Notes: generated by a model not told the origin, from the sequence alone. DNA of 64,000 bases from Celoporthe dispersa (GCA_016584495.1 WAID01000003.1:3596001-3660000); one strand, 5' to 3'. Shown: positions 33,203 through 45,699, numbered from the stretch's first letter. A program made the numbers and translations.

Positions 33203-33543
33203 AAAGCAGGTCAACGGCTTGGCAGGCGTCCAGGATTGTAGAGTCAGCATAGCGACGGTGTTTTGATCAGGATCTTGAACAATCTGTCTTTGAGAAGGCA
33301 AAGTTATGCCACAGCAAGGTTATATCTCAGGAGAGGCTGGCAGTTCGCCAGACACTCCGCCTATCTCCGCGCTTCTCTGCACACGGACGAGGCGAATTAT
33401 ATTGATTGGATGAGTGTTTCCAGCCGAGCCACATCACAAGGGAGTAGTACAACACACAAGTCCAGGAGGCATTCGGGCCTGATGCCATGTAGGTTCGCTT
33501 CCTAGACTGGGCGGCGGGATTCGAAGACAACGACAAATATCAA
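33203..33543. other. Intergenic between convergent genes
   Basis: Short 3' flank shared by the basic-protein gene (+) and the bZIP gene (-). No additional feature was recognised. Confidence 0.5.
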
Positions 33544-34535
33544 TCATTTCTTATCATTACCCTGTCCAGTATTCATGCGCATCATCTCCTTGAGCGCGGC
33601 CGTCTCCGCCTCCTGCCTCGCCAGCTTCAGCCTCAAATCATCCCTTTCCTTGGTCATATCCTCCAGCGCGTCCTCCAATTCCTTGATGCGGTCGAGGCGC
33701 TTCTGCCGATATTTCCTCGCGGCGATTGTGTTGCGCTGCCTCTTGAGCACGACGTCGGGGTCCTCTTCGCGCCTGGCACTCCCAGCTTGCCGGCCAGCCC
33801 CGGCCCTGCTGTTTCCCCCAACGCGCGGGCTGCTGTCGGAGGGTGAGGAAGGCCGGGAGCTGGGACCGGGGTTGGTAGTGAGGTTGTTGGAGGATTGTGC
33901 TGGCGAGGGTCCGAGCGTGAGGGACTGGAACTGCTGTGACTGCTGCAGGTCGTGATTGCTGGAGATATTGCGAGGGGTGACGAGGAAGAAGTCCGGGATG
34001 GAGTCTGGGAGAGATTCTATCAAGGCAGGGTCTGAGATGGCCGCTGTCAGCAGGCTGGGAGCTCGTGCTCCGTCAGACGACGGCGGCGAGGGCGAGGGCG
34101 GGCACGGGTACACTGACCAAAAGAGAAGTCGAGATCCAGCGGGGGCGCGGCAGGGAAGCCCTCGCCTGAATCCGCCCAGGACTGTCCGAACGTCATCTCC
34201 AAATCGTCGTCGGCTCCCGCTGGGGGCTGACCTAGGTGGGGCCACGAGTCCGGGGTGAAGAAGTGCGGCTGCGAGAGGTCGAAGTCGAGGTCGAGGTCGA
34301 GGTCCAGAGGTGCTGTTGGGAGTTCTGGGCAGAAGCTGTGCTGCAGAGGACTATTGCTGGGCTGGACGGAAGAAGGCGCTTGCGGTCTGGCGCGTCGCGC
34401 AGCTGGATGCGGATCCTGCTGCGGCCATTGTGACAGGGTGCGAGGTGGCCTCCCGAGACGAGGCCGGCTTGGGCTTTCACCTCCTGGAAGGCGGAGGAGG
34501 TGAAGGTGAAAAGAAAAGAAGAAGAAGAAAAAACT
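33544..34535 (-). CDS. bZIP transcription factor (Gcn4/IDI-4-like), 5' end unresolved
   Basis: Exon 33544-34031 encodes the C-terminal part with a basic region (LKRQRNTIAARKYRQKR, with the Asn-x7-Arg pattern) and a short leucine zipper (IKELEDALEDMTKERDDL, LRLKLARQEAETAAL). This arrangement resembles the fungal Gcn4/IDI-4 group. An 86-bp intron (34032-34117, GTCAGT...CAG) joins it in phase to an upstream exon reading ...LDFSF|DPALIES. The upstream exon is open to 34535 and contains an acidic-hydrophobic repeat LDLDLDLDFDL and a DDDLEMTF stretch, both likely activation segments. The only ATG in that frame is at 34196 (MTFGQSW). The true start is probably in a further 5' exon that I could not place. 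Bases 34500-34535 are T-rich on the coding strand and are more likely intron or leader. Confidence 0.75.
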
Positions 34536-34900
34536 TCAGACGTGGACTGGTTGTGGTGTGACCATCGACCAGGTGGGTGGAGAGGGGTGGTTTGGCGAAG
34601 AAGCAAGAGCGTCGAGGGGCGGATAAGTCGAGTTGATGCCGATTTATATACCTACTGGAGACCTACAGGCGATGAGTGGTAGCTAACTTACTACCTGTAC
34701 TTGTCGCGCTGGCCAGAGCGAGTAGCTAATTAGTGCTTTGGCGGCCAGACGGCGCGCTTTGCTAGGCCTTTCAGTGAACGTACTCAGAATGACTCATGAT
34801 GAACCCTCTATTCACCTAATGCATGTCAGGGTAAGACGAGACAGCCGTGCTGCTGTCATTGGCCGACCAACAACCCACCACGCTGCTCACTAAGTACACT
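34536..34900. other. Intergenic, bZIP promoter or leader
   Basis: Upstream region of the bZIP gene, possibly including its missing first exon near 34,560-34,620. Nothing else was recognised. Confidence 0.4.
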
Positions 34901-34959
34901 AGAGAGCTCTCTCCCTTCAATGTTTTTGCTATTAAAGTTATATTGACAGTATTCATATA

Positions 34960-35718
34960 AAATCGATTTTGACAGACCTGTGGCGGCGCTTCCAATGTAT
35001 CTCGCCACAGGGGGCCGCATCTGCACGGGCCATATCTTCGTGGTAATCTGCCAGCCTGGTTTGGATCGTTGTGTCCCAGATCTCCTTGAGGATGAGTTCT
35101 CTCTCGTAAACGTGCGGGCCGAGATCGTCAGTGTGTGTTCCCGGGGGGGGGGCGCTCTATCTCGCAGCAGCTGTGGCAGCTTCGTACTTCTGCCTAGCAT
35201 CGCGTTCGGCCTTCTCCAGCGCTAGCATGTGTTCCCTCTGCTACTTCTCCCCCTCCTGCCTCGATCTCCTTCTTGGCGACCTCCTGGGCCTCCCGCATCG
35301 CCTCCACGCGGTCCTTGAACTGCCTCTCGGCGTCCCCGCGGATTATTCTCCTCCATGTCGGCCTGCCGCTTGGCACTGTCCGCACTGGACCTCTCCAGCT
35401 GCAGCTGCTGGAGCGCCATCTCCACCATCTCGAACTCGGGATCGGGCCTTCTCTCCTCTGGATCTGGCATCTTGCCATTTCTATAGTAAGTAGCGCACCT
35501 CGGTGCGGCTGAGTCGAGTACATGTGATAGATGTGGGGCGGTATGCTTTTGAGGGATTCTTCAGTTGGCTTGATGCACATATCAAGGGTGTCGGTTTGCT
35601 TATTAGCATTCCCACCGAGACTGGTCTCTTCAGGGGACAGAAACTCTTTGGTGGGGAGAGCCTCGCCAGCTGCCTCTTGTGGATCGCCATCTGTGGATGA
35701 GATAGCCAAAGAGCTCAC
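34960..35718 (-). pseudogene. Decayed coiled-coil protein gene at the compartment edge
   Basis: Reading on the minus strand gives an N-terminal piece MSSLAISSTDGDPQEAAGEA, then in another frame DPEFEMVEMALQQLQLERSS, then back in the first frame AERQFKDRVEAMREAQEVAKKEIEA, then in another frame ALEKAERDARQKYEAATAAAR, and finally ELILKEIWDTTIQTRLADYH. The Ala/Glu/Lys-rich helices resemble fungal coiled-coil proteins with a C-terminal membrane or ubiquitin-like part. Several frame changes and a stop break the gene. Unlike the single indels elsewhere, this looks like true decay. It is the last gene-like sequence before the AT-rich block. Confidence 0.5.
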
Positions 35719-36489
35719 TGAGGCTTGATGTTTTCCTGATTGAATTCGTCATCGTCATCACCATCGACTCCCTTTGGAACAGCGAAGATAGCAAGCTGTT
35801 CTTGATATGTAGCCACATGTCGCTAATATTGCGTCAAGGAAACATGGGCGTTGGCTTTTTGAAAGATAGAAGATGAGTGGATCTCAGCTTGATGCTTCCG
35901 GCATGACAAGATCGAGACCCAATCATCACAGAAGAGACAACCTTGCGCCTGCATTTAGAAGGAACAATGCTTCTATGTTCAATGACAGGTGAAAGCTTCT
36001 TGTCTGAACAAGATTTATAGTTCAAGAGAATATGCTGCTTAAGTAATTTCGCAATTGCGTGCTAGCATTTGCTTATTTTGCATACATACAGAGAGTAGTA
36101 TTATTGTCAATGTAATAAGCACTGCTGTATTTCAAGAGTCTAGCAAGTATACAAAGAATTTATATTAACAAAAGCAATATCAAAATAAAAATTTAAATAT
36201 ATCGAAAAATTTTAAATATTTTTACAATATAATTAGCAATAAAGCTATTATTGATAACAGAAATAATATTTAAAATAATAATTAAAAAGTTATATATAAT
36301 AATTTATTTAAAAATAATAAATATATTTTTATATAATTAATTTTATTATATTTATTAATAAATAAAATATATTATTTGAATTAATAAGCAATTATTGCAT
36401 TTCAAAATTATATTAAAAAATTAATATGCGATTTATTAATTTATATTTTAATTTATTATTTTGAATTAATATTTCGAAATTATTATTTA

Positions 36490-36840
36490 TATTAATTTAT
36501 TATTTTATAATAATTAATTGAATATAGTAATAAAATAAAAATTTTATTACGAAATTTTTATTTTTATTGAAAAATATCGAAATTTTTTTATTTATTAAAT
36601 AAAATTGAGATTATTTAAAAATAATTTTTATTTATTATTAATTTAAAACAAATATTTATTATCAAATTAAATAATTATAAAATTTTATATAAAAATAATT
36701 TTATTAAATTTTTAATATACGAATAATATTAAAAATTAAAATTATATTAATTAATTAAATAAAATAATAATTAACGAATATAATAGTTTTTCAATTATTA
36801 ATTATTTGATTTTTATTATTTTTTAAAATTATAAATTCGA
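36490..36840 (-). repeat. Repeat family R, degraded copy
   Basis: Shares the order of words of the R consensus seen at 47,205-47,735 (TTTATTATTTTATAATAATTAATT side through to the end near TTTTTATTATTTTTT) but heavily AT-shifted. Boundaries are approximate. Confidence 0.4.
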
Positions 36841-37059
36841 ATTTGTTATAAATTCGAAAAAATTTCGAAAATAAGCTTTTTGTATTATTTTTTATTCGAT
36901 TTCTTTTTCTAATAAAAATTTATTCTTTTCTAACAAAAAACTATTTTTTTTCGTTAAAAAATTTTTTTCGCACAAAAATATTACAATTATTACTTTTTCG
37001 AAAAAGATTTACTTTTTTACTTTTTCAACTTATTTCTTTTTCGAAATTTTAAATTTATT

Positions 37060-37530
37060 AATTATTAATTTATTACTTTATAATAGCTAATTAGATATAG
37101 AAATAAATAAAAATTATTTCTAAATAGCTTCAATTTTATTTAATAAAACAAAAACTTCAATATTTTTTAATAAAAGCAAAAGTTTCGTAATAGAAATTTT
37201 ATTTTATTAATCAAATAAAATTAAATAACAATAACATTTTATAAAAAAGAAATTTTATAAAAATTAAAATTTTAATATACGAATATTATTAAAAAAATTA
37301 AGCTTATATTAATTAATTAAAAAATGTTAAATATTAATTAAATAACAAATAATAATAATTTTAATTAAATTAATAAAATTAAATTAAAAGAAAATTCAAT
37401 TATAAATATATCGAATATTTCTTTTTTATTCGAATAATTAAAATAATTATTAACGAATATATTAGTTTTTTAATTAATTTTCAATTTTTTTACTTTTTCA
37501 ATTTTTCAATTTTTCATTACTTTTTGAAAA
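37060..37530 (-). repeat. Repeat family R, degraded copy
   Basis: Collinear with the less mutated copy at 47,205-47,735: ATAATAGCTAATTAGATATAG at one end, TATCGAATATTTC in the middle, and TTTTTCAATTTTTCATTACTTTTTGA at the other (split motifs, not contiguous). Most C and G positions have become T or A. Confidence 0.6.
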
Positions 37531-38147
37531 ATAATATTGAATTTATTATTTAAATTATTTAAATCGATATAATTTATATTATTATTTAATAATTTAAAAT
37601 ATAATTTTCTATTATTTTCGCTAAAGCTAATTAATAAATCTAAAATAGCTTTAAATTCGATTTGAATTTCTTTATTTGATTTTTTAATTTATAATATAAT
37701 AAATTATCGAAAATTTTTATATTATTAATATTCAATTTATTTTTATTTTTCAATTCGAAAAATATTTTAAAATTTATAATTGAATATAATATATAATTAT
37801 ATAAATAATAAGCTATTATTAATATTTTTTTCTATAAATAAAAAATTAATATTTATTAATAAAGTTTTTATTTTATTTAATAATATTTAATATATTTTTT
37901 ATAATTTTATTTTATTATTAATATAAAGTAAAATTTTTTAATAACTTATATTAATATTATTTAATATATTTAATATTATTATTGCTAACAAAATATTCTG
38001 TTTTGTTTTTATTTGTGTTGGGCGGCTAAAGTATGCGATGCATTGCAAATATATTACGAGAGATGCTCTCTCTTCGAAGAAGAAAGAGAAACGATATCTA
38101 TCCTAGATATATATATAGTTGTTAGGAGCTGCGGGAGAATACAAAGT

Positions 38148-38297
38148 GAATTCACCATGCATTCCATAATGAATGCATCACGCATTCTCTGATGAATTCA
38201 CCATACATTCCATAATAAATGCATTATGCATTCGCTAGTGAATTTATTATACATTCCATAATGAATTCATTATACATTCTATAATGAATGCATCATC
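38148..38297. repeat. Tandem 23-bp repeat, six full units
   Basis: Six consecutive 23-base units begin at 38148. They are of the type GAATTCACCATRCATTCCATAAT, alternating partly with a GAATGCATCAYGCATTCTCTGAT variant. A partial seventh unit follows. Units 1, 3 and 5 resemble one another most, hinting at a 46-bp higher-order period. There are no spacers, so this is a minisatellite and not a CRISPR array. The 130 bases just upstream (38,010-38,147) have near-normal composition. Confidence 0.85.
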
Positions 38298-38689
38298 AAA
38301 TGATGATGAATGATGCGAGTGCATCAATTTGTATATTAATTTTTAATTTTAGTTTTAAATTTATTAAATATTATTAAAACTTTATTTTTCGATTTTAATA
38401 ATTTTTTTCAATATATTTTGTTTTTTCGTTAAAAAAAATAATAAAATATTTATATTTATTATATATATATTTAAGCTTATTTTTTAAAAATATTTAATTA
38501 CTTTAAACAATTTAGAAAATTTATTTATATTTTGTATTATATTAATTTTATAACAAATTTTGCAATTCGATATTTTATTTATATTATTTAATTTAATTTG
38601 CTTATAATTTAAATTTAAATTTTCTATATTAATAATTAATTTATTAATAGCTTTTTTATTTATATAGCTAAATCGCTTATTTAAAAAAT

Positions 38690-38885
38690 AATAAAAAATA
38701 AGAAAATTTAAAAATTTAAAAAATAAAAATTGATAATTAATAATTAAAGAATTATTATATTCGTTAATAATTATTTTATTTAGCTATTCGAATAAAAAAG
38801 AAATATTTTATATATTTATAATTAATTCTTTTTTTATTTTAATTTTATTTATTTAATTAAAATTATTATTATTTATTATTTATAT
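38690..38885 (+). repeat. Repeat family R, 5' part truncated by a copia element
   Basis: Follows the R sequence (ATTGATAATTAATAATTAAAG, ATTCGTTAATAATTATT, TTCGAATAAAAAAGAAATATTT) and stops where the copia terminal sequence TATAAGCATATATAAC begins at about 38,884. The copia copy therefore inserted into R. Confidence 0.55.
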
Positions 38886-40291
38886 AAGCATATATAACTA
38901 TATTTATACTATAACTATAAATATTATATAATCATATTACGTCAGCAATAAATTATAGCTGATAATATATAAAATAATATATATATGTTTCTATATATGC
39001 TCAAATAGGAAAAAGAAACAATAAACATTCGAAGAAATTCGAATATATAAATATATATATATTTCTTTTATTATTCAATAACTAAACGAGCTATAGAGCC
39101 AAGGAAACCATATTACTAATCACTATACATTATATAGTGATATAATATATGATTATGTAAGGGGTTGCTTACTAAGCATATTACATAAGCAGAAGGTGCT
39201 AGAAGTTTCGAGAAATACTAAGGTAGCGAAAGCCAAACCTTATCGTATTATATATTTTTCCTCGAAGCCCTCTGCGTAATAACTAATATATACGAATGCA
39301 ACGTTGATTTATAATAGCTGATAAATGCTTACAAATCAACAGCTGTTGATTATAAATCAATAGCAATAGAATATTCGAGAAACTAGAATAGTTCAATTAT
39401 AAATAAATGCCTTTCCTTTCTCTCTCGAGGAAAGAAAAAAAGCAAGCGCAACAACAATAACAATACAATATAAATCAACCTCTCTTACTATTTCTCTTTT
39501 GAACAAGCGCCTATACTATTACATAAGCTGATTACATAATCCCCTCGATCCTAAATGCATAGTAATTTCCGTTTTTGAATAAGCTTTATATTTTTGGAAT
39601 AAATATTTTTCGAATATTTTATATAAGTATAGTTTCGAGAAATATCCATATAATAAAGGCGTATATATAAATAAAGAGTTATTAATAATTATAATTTGCT
39701 ATATCGATAATATACTTATAATAAGCGCAAATAATAATAATATAAATAATTTAGAAAAGGATTTATATAAAGATATTGAAATAGAAAAAATAGAGCTATT
39801 TAAATCTTTTCTAAGAATTGATTTAAATATCGATTATAAGAAAAAAGCAATTATATATGCATCAAATTGTTTATATAAAGAAGTTTTTTGATAAATTCAA
39901 TATAAATATAAATAATTATAAGCTGGTTTTAATATTTGGAATCCCAGAGCAAAAGCTTAGTAAAAATAAATCAATAGTGAATAAAATTGATATAATAGAA
40001 TTTCAAAAGCATATAGGATCTTTATTATATCTTACTTTAAAGATTCGTTTAGATCTAGCTTTTAGCGTTATATATTGCTCAAGATTTATAAGTAATCCTA
40101 ATAATAAGCATTTTAAAGTCTTAGATTATATTTGGAAATATTTATTGAAATTTCCTGATTTGAATATAATATATAATTGCAATACTATTGATTTTATAAT
40201 AAAAGAGTATTGCAATAGCAATTTCGCAAATAATATAAATAATAGAAGATTTATAATAAGCTATATATTCTCTTTATTAAATAATAATTCA
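38884..40291 (+). mobile_element. Ty1/copia-type element, copy 1: terminal region joined to RT by internal deletion
   Basis: The first 687 bases (to about 39,570) are nearly identical to 57,415-58,100, the 5' terminal region of copy 2. After that the sequence jumps straight to reverse-transcriptase sequence equivalent to 61,681 onward in copy 2, so about 3.6 kb (gag, protease, integrase, early RT) is missing. It ends at about 40,291, where repeat R interrupts the RNase H-side coding sequence. Flanks on both sides are repeat R. The left boundary is inferred from the point where both copies start to agree. Confidence 0.75.
39577..40291 (+). pseudogene. Copia reverse transcriptase fragment, copy 1
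   Basis: Reads ...WNKYFSNILYKYSFEKYPYN, then CYIDNILIISANNNN (the RT active site, normally YVDD), then IEIEKIELFKSFLRIDLNI, a frame break near 39,850, KKFFDKFNINI, CSRFISNPNNKHFKVLDYIWKYLL and YCNSNFANNINNRRFIISYIFSLLNN. The frame is then lost into inserted repeat R. It is closely related to copy 2 (61,690-62,390) but with more AT-directed changes. It is not functional. Confidence 0.8.
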
Positions 40292-40830
40292 AAAGGTAAT
40301 AGAAAGTGGGAAAACTGAAAAGTTGAAGAAGTTGAAGATTGATAGTCAATAGTTGAAGAACTGTTGTATTCATTAATGATTATTCTATCTATTCGAATAG
40401 GAAATATTTGATATATTTATAATTGAATTTCTTTCAATCTAGTTTTACTGATTTGATCAAAATTACTAATTCATTTGTTATTTGTTATTTAATTAGCGTC
40501 TAGCATTCTTTAGCTAATTAATGTAATTTTAATCTTCTAATAACATTCGAATATTGGAATTCTAATTTAATTATAGAATTCCGTTTCTATAATATTCTAT
40601 TGTTATTTAATCTTATTTGATTAATATAACATTCTTTTTATATAAAATTCTATTATTATTTAATTTAATAACGAATGTTTGTTTTAAATTAATAATAGAA
40701 TAAAATTCCTATTACGAAGCTTTTGCTTCTAACTAAAAGATATAAAGCTATTTAGAAATAATCTTTAATTATTTCTATATCTAATTAGCTATTATAGAAT
40801 AATAGACTAATAATGCATTATAAAAGCAAA
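40292..40830 (+). repeat. Repeat family R, well-preserved copy inside copia copy 1
   Basis: Starts TCAAAAGGTAATAGAAAG and ends near ATAGAATAATAGACTAAT. It is almost the exact reverse complement of 47,205-47,735, about 540 bp, and clearly richer in G and C than other R copies. It interrupts the copia coding frame after FSLLNN. No long frame and no obvious terminal inverted repeat were seen. It could be a solo LTR or a non-autonomous element. Confidence 0.75.
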
Positions 40831-41059
40831 ATTTTTTTAGCTAATTTATTAATTACGTCGATAAATTAAGCTTAATAAAGAAATAAGCTATATATATATA
40901 TATATATATATATTTATTTATAAATAAAAAACTTCGAAATAAAATATTTCTATATTTAAATATCGAAAAAAGTATTTAAATAAATAGTTTTACTTATTAT
41001 AAAAATTTTTGCTATTAAATAAATAAGTAAGCTAAATTAAATATTGAATATAGCTTAAG

Positions 41060-41625
41060 AAAGGCTATTAATTTATTATTCTATAATAGCTAATTAAATA
41101 TAGAAATAAATAAAAATTATTCTTAAATAGCTTTAATTCTATTTAATAAAGCAAAAATTTCGATATTTTTTAATAAAAGCAAAAGCTTCGTAATAAAAAT
41201 TTTATTTTATTATTAGTTGAAAACAAATATTCGTTATTAAATATAATAATAATAAGAAATTCTATTAAAAAAATGCTATATTAATCAAATAAGATTAAAA
41301 TAATAATAGAATTCTATAAAAAAATTTATAATAAAATTAGAATTTTAATATACGAATATTATTAATAGATTAAAATTATATTAATTAGTTAAAGAATGCT
41401 AAACGCTAATTAAATAACAAATAATAGTAATTTTAATCAAATTAGTAAAATTAGATTGAAAAAAAATTCAATTATAAATATATCGAATATTTCTTTTTTA
41501 TTCGAATAGCTAAATAGAATAACAATCAACGAATACAATAGTTTTTCAATTATTGATTATCAACTTTCTACTTTTTCAACTTTTCAGTTTTTCTACTTTT
41601 TATTACTTTTTGATATTATTTAATT
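41060..41625 (-). repeat. Repeat family R, intermediate-age copy
   Basis: Collinear with the 47,205-47,735 copy in the same orientation, ending CTACTTTTTATTACTTTTTGATA. More AT-shifted than the two best copies, less than those at 36-37 kb. Confidence 0.65.
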
Positions 41626-41975
41626 AGCGTTTAGCATTCTTTAGCTAATTAATATAATTTTAATCTTTCAATAATATTCGTATATTGAAATTTCAATTTT
41701 TATTATAAAATTTCTTTTCTATAGAATTCTATTATTATTTAATCTTATTTAATTAATATAATATTCTTTTTAATAGAATTTCTTATTGTTATTTAATTTA
41801 ATAACGAATGTTTGTTTTAAACTAATAATAAAATAAAATTTCTATTACGAAGCTTTTGTTTCTATTGAGAAATATCGAAGTTTTTGCTTCGTTAAATAGA
41901 ATTGAAGCTATTTAGAAATAATTTTTATTTATTTTTGTATCTAATTAGCTATTATAGAGTAATAGATTAATATTA
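41620..41975 (+). repeat. Repeat family R, partial copy abutting the previous one head to head
   Basis: Begins within R at TTATTTAATTAGCGTTTAGC and runs to GAGTAATAGATTAATATT. A further R fragment (from TTATTTAATTTAATAACGAA) continues to about 42,075. Together with 41,060-41,625 it makes an inverted arrangement. Confidence 0.6.
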
Positions 41976-42329
41976 TTTAATTTAATAACGAATATTTGTT
42001 TTAAATTAATAACAAAATAGAATTTCTATTACGAAGCTTTTATTTCTTATTAAAAAATATCGAAGTTTTTGCTTTATTAAATAAAATTGAAATTATTATA
42101 AAATAATAAATCAATAATTATATATAATAATATATTTAAAAAAATTAATATTAATATATTATAAAAGCAAATTTTTTAAGCGTTTTTATAAATCAATTTA
42201 TTAATTACGTTAATAAATTAAATTTATATTTTTTATTTAAATATTGAAATAAAATTTGAATAAATAATTTTTATTTATTGCAAAAGTTTTTGTTATTAAT
42301 TAAATAAATAAATTAAATTCAATATTGAA

Positions 42330-42660
42330 TATAATTTTAAAAAAGCTATTAATTTTTTATTTTATAATAATTAATTAAATATAAAAATAAATAAATATTA
42401 TTTTTAAATAGTTTTCTATTTTATTTAATAAAGCAAAAACTTCGATATTTTTTATTAAAAAACAAAAGCTTCGTAATAAAAATTTTATTTTATTATTAAT
42501 TGAAAATAAATATTTCTTATTAAATTAAATAATAATAATAAATTTTATTTAAAAAAATATTGCATTAATTAAATAAAATTAAATAGCAATAAAATTAAAA
42601 TTTCAATATTCGAATATTATTAAAAAATTAAAACTATATCAATTAATTAAAAATATTAAA
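42330..42660 (-). repeat. Repeat family R, partial copy next to a gypsy LTR
   Basis: Shares the TTTATTTTATAATAATTAATTA ... TTCGAATATTATT order of R (split motifs) and stops just before the LTR terminus at about 42,665. Confidence 0.5.
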
Positions 42661-42664
42661 AATT

Positions 42665-42919
42665 CGTTACGATAGCTAGCAAAGAGGCAGATAGACGATA
42701 ATCAGGCATATCGATTCTCTATTCTAGCTATAAATAGGCAAGCTTTATCCTTAGGTAAATACAGGCTCTATTGACAAAATGTAGCTCAAAAAGCTATAAT
42801 TTACAAATAGCAAATAAGATAAAGTTTTATTTAATAAGTTGATTATATAAGCATTTATATAATTATTCTTAATTTTCCGGATTAGAATATTAATAGTCTT
42901 AAGAAAGCTATCTGTAATA
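42665..42919 (-). repeat. Gypsy family LTR (3' LTR of element A)
   Basis: The reverse complement reads TATTACAGATAGC at the start and CTAGCTATCGTAAC at the end. It matches 54,473-54,722 along its whole length. The termini correspond to TGTTAC...GTAACA, with a G-to-A change at the first position. Length is about 255 bp. Confidence 0.75.
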
Positions 42920-43403
42920 TTACTTTTCTTTCTAAAATCAAGCTTTAGCAAGCTAACTCTCTAAAGTTTAGATTTGAACGAATATTAGCAATAGTAATTA
43001 TTTATAATCTCTTAAGCATTCTCGAAATATAAAGCAGGCATTTTCTCGAGATTATCGTAACTAATCTATTTAATATCTATTTAATAATATATTTCAAATA
43101 TAGGCTGCTTTTTCTATAGCAATTCTAGCAAAAGTTTAAGATTTTATTAATTTCTTATTCTTATAAACTATTAATTTTTATAAGCAGAAGCGATTTATTT
43201 TATTATTCAGATAGTAAATTAATAATAATAAATTGAAATAAGCTAATATAGAATATAGAATATATTTTTATAAATTTAAGCAAATAGAAATAATATATAT
43301 ATAAATTAATAATTTTCTTAATATAAAATAAGCTATAATATTTCTAATTTAGTTTTTTAATAAAGTATAAGATTTTGATATTGCAAATATTTAGCTAAAT
43401 CTT

Positions 43404-43485
43404 TTAGCTTATTTAGTATTATTAAGCAAAATATTATTTTCAATTAGCTTATTTAGTATTATTAAGCAAAATATTATTTTCAATT
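43404..43485. repeat. 40-bp tandem duplication in element A
   Basis: The unit AGCTTATTTAGTATTATTAA followed by GCAAAATATT and ATTTTCAATT occurs twice in direct succession. It is probably a replication or recombination scar in AT-rich DNA. Confidence 0.7.
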
Positions 43486-45699
43486 AGCTTATTTTTTATA
43501 ATAAAAATAGATTATAAATAGCTTATTATATAAATATTTATTAATATTATATATTAGAGATACGAATTTTTTAATATTATAAATAGTAAATTTATTAATA
43601 AATATAATTAATTTGAATTTTAAATAAAAATAAAAGCTATAATTAATAAAGAATAAAATTATAATAATAGATTTGGAAATAATATTATTAATAACGAATT
43701 TGATAAAAAAAGCTAATTTAATTAATTATTTTATAAATATAATATATATAGCTATAAATATTATTTTAGTAAAATATTTATTTTTTCTATTTAGCTATTA
43801 ATTTTTAAATAATAAGCTATAGATAAAAATATAAATATAGATAAATATTAGATTAGATATTTCTAAAATTCGAATATAAATTAGGATTTTTGATTAGATA
43901 TAATAATAGCAAATAAGCTACATAGTTTCTATATATTTTGAATAAATAGATAAATAATTTTCTCAGAATTGCAGATTCTTTTATAAATAATAAAATATTA
44001 TATTTTAATTAAATAATTTATTATTATTATAATAATATTATATTTTCGATTTAAGAATAGATAAATAATAAAATAAATTAATATATTTTTCTAAAATTAT
44101 TTTAATATAAATAAAAGCTTTAATAAATTTTAGCAAGTTATAATTAAGCTTTATATAATAATATTAATAGTAATTATTAATCTAATAATAAATATATTTT
44201 AATATTTAGAGTTAATAATAATTTTAATTTAAAATTTTATAGATTTTAGTAAATTTAAAATATTTAATAATTAAAGCAATATAATAAGCTTTTTATAATT
44301 TAATTTTTAAATTAAATAAATTTAGAATATATAAGCAATTGTTATAATATAAATAGCTATTGCAATCTTTATATTCTACAAATATAAGCAAATTATATTA
44401 AAAAGCGCTATTATATAATATTTGAAAAATTAAATAAAGAATTATATTCTTATTATAGCTATAAATAAATAGATTAAATAATTCTTTATTCTAATATAAG
44501 TAAATTAGTAATTAAGCTATTCTAATTTATATTATAAAATAGATAATCTTTTGAATTAATTTGAAGCAAAATAGAATTTGGAAATAATTATAATAAATAA
44601 GCTTAATATTTTGCTTTAATTTAGAGCAAAATTAATATTTTTAAATATTAATAAAAGATTTGAATATTATTAGTATTCTTAGATATTAATTTTATTTAAT
44701 TATTATTAGTATTTATAAATATTAATTTTTTTCTAATTTTTTCTTTTCTAATTAAATAGCTAGATTTGCTAATAAAAGTTTTCGATTTGAAATTATTTTC
44801 TTATATTTATTAATATTATTCTAATTAATATTTTTAAAATATCTATATTTATTGATATTATTTAGATTAATATTTTCGAAATTCTCTTTTTCAGAATTAT
44901 TTAGTTTTAATATAATAATTATTTATTCTTTTTTTAAGCAGATCTTCTAATCTCTTAATTAAAATATTAAGCTTTATTTTTTATTTTCTAAAGTAATATA
45001 TAATTTTAAAATTAAAATAGGATAAAAATTTAATTTAATAAGCTTATTTTCAATTTAATAGCTTTATAATTATAAAATATTCCAAATTCTTATAATTTAT
45101 AATAATTTTAATTAATAATTATACTTTTTTCAATTCTAAATACTATTTTTCAAAATAGCGGATAATAGCTAAGAATTTCTTATTATAGATTTTATAATTG
45201 TATTCTATAATAAAATACTTTTTTAAAAAGAAAGCTATAAAGCGAAGAATATTATTATTCTTATATTAGAATAATATTTTTCCAAATATATAATTAAATA
45301 TATCAATTTTTAGAATAATTTCTTTTTCCTAATCGAATAAAGCAAGAATTAAAGCTTAGATAAATATTTTCTTTAAACTTTTAAAAGCTTTCTTATAAGC
45401 TATATTGAATATAAATAAAATATTTTTGCAAATTAAGCGAATTAATAAGATAATAATCTTTAAGAAATTTTTAATAAATTTTTAATAGAAATTACTAAAA
45501 TTAATAAAAGCTTATATATTTATAATGCAGATTGGGATTCTTTAATTGATAATAATTTCGATTTTCTTTAAATCTATTTATATTTTTTCAATATTAATAA
45601 TTAATTTTAGAAAAATTATCTTTTATACAAAGAATTCGTATTTTTTAATTTAATATATAAGCTAGCTTTTTTTAAAGCAAATAAAATTAAGCAAATATA

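Noticed and set aside
38148..38297. CRISPR-like array
   Set aside because: Units are contiguous with no spacers, and the genome is eukaryotic; it is a minisatellite.
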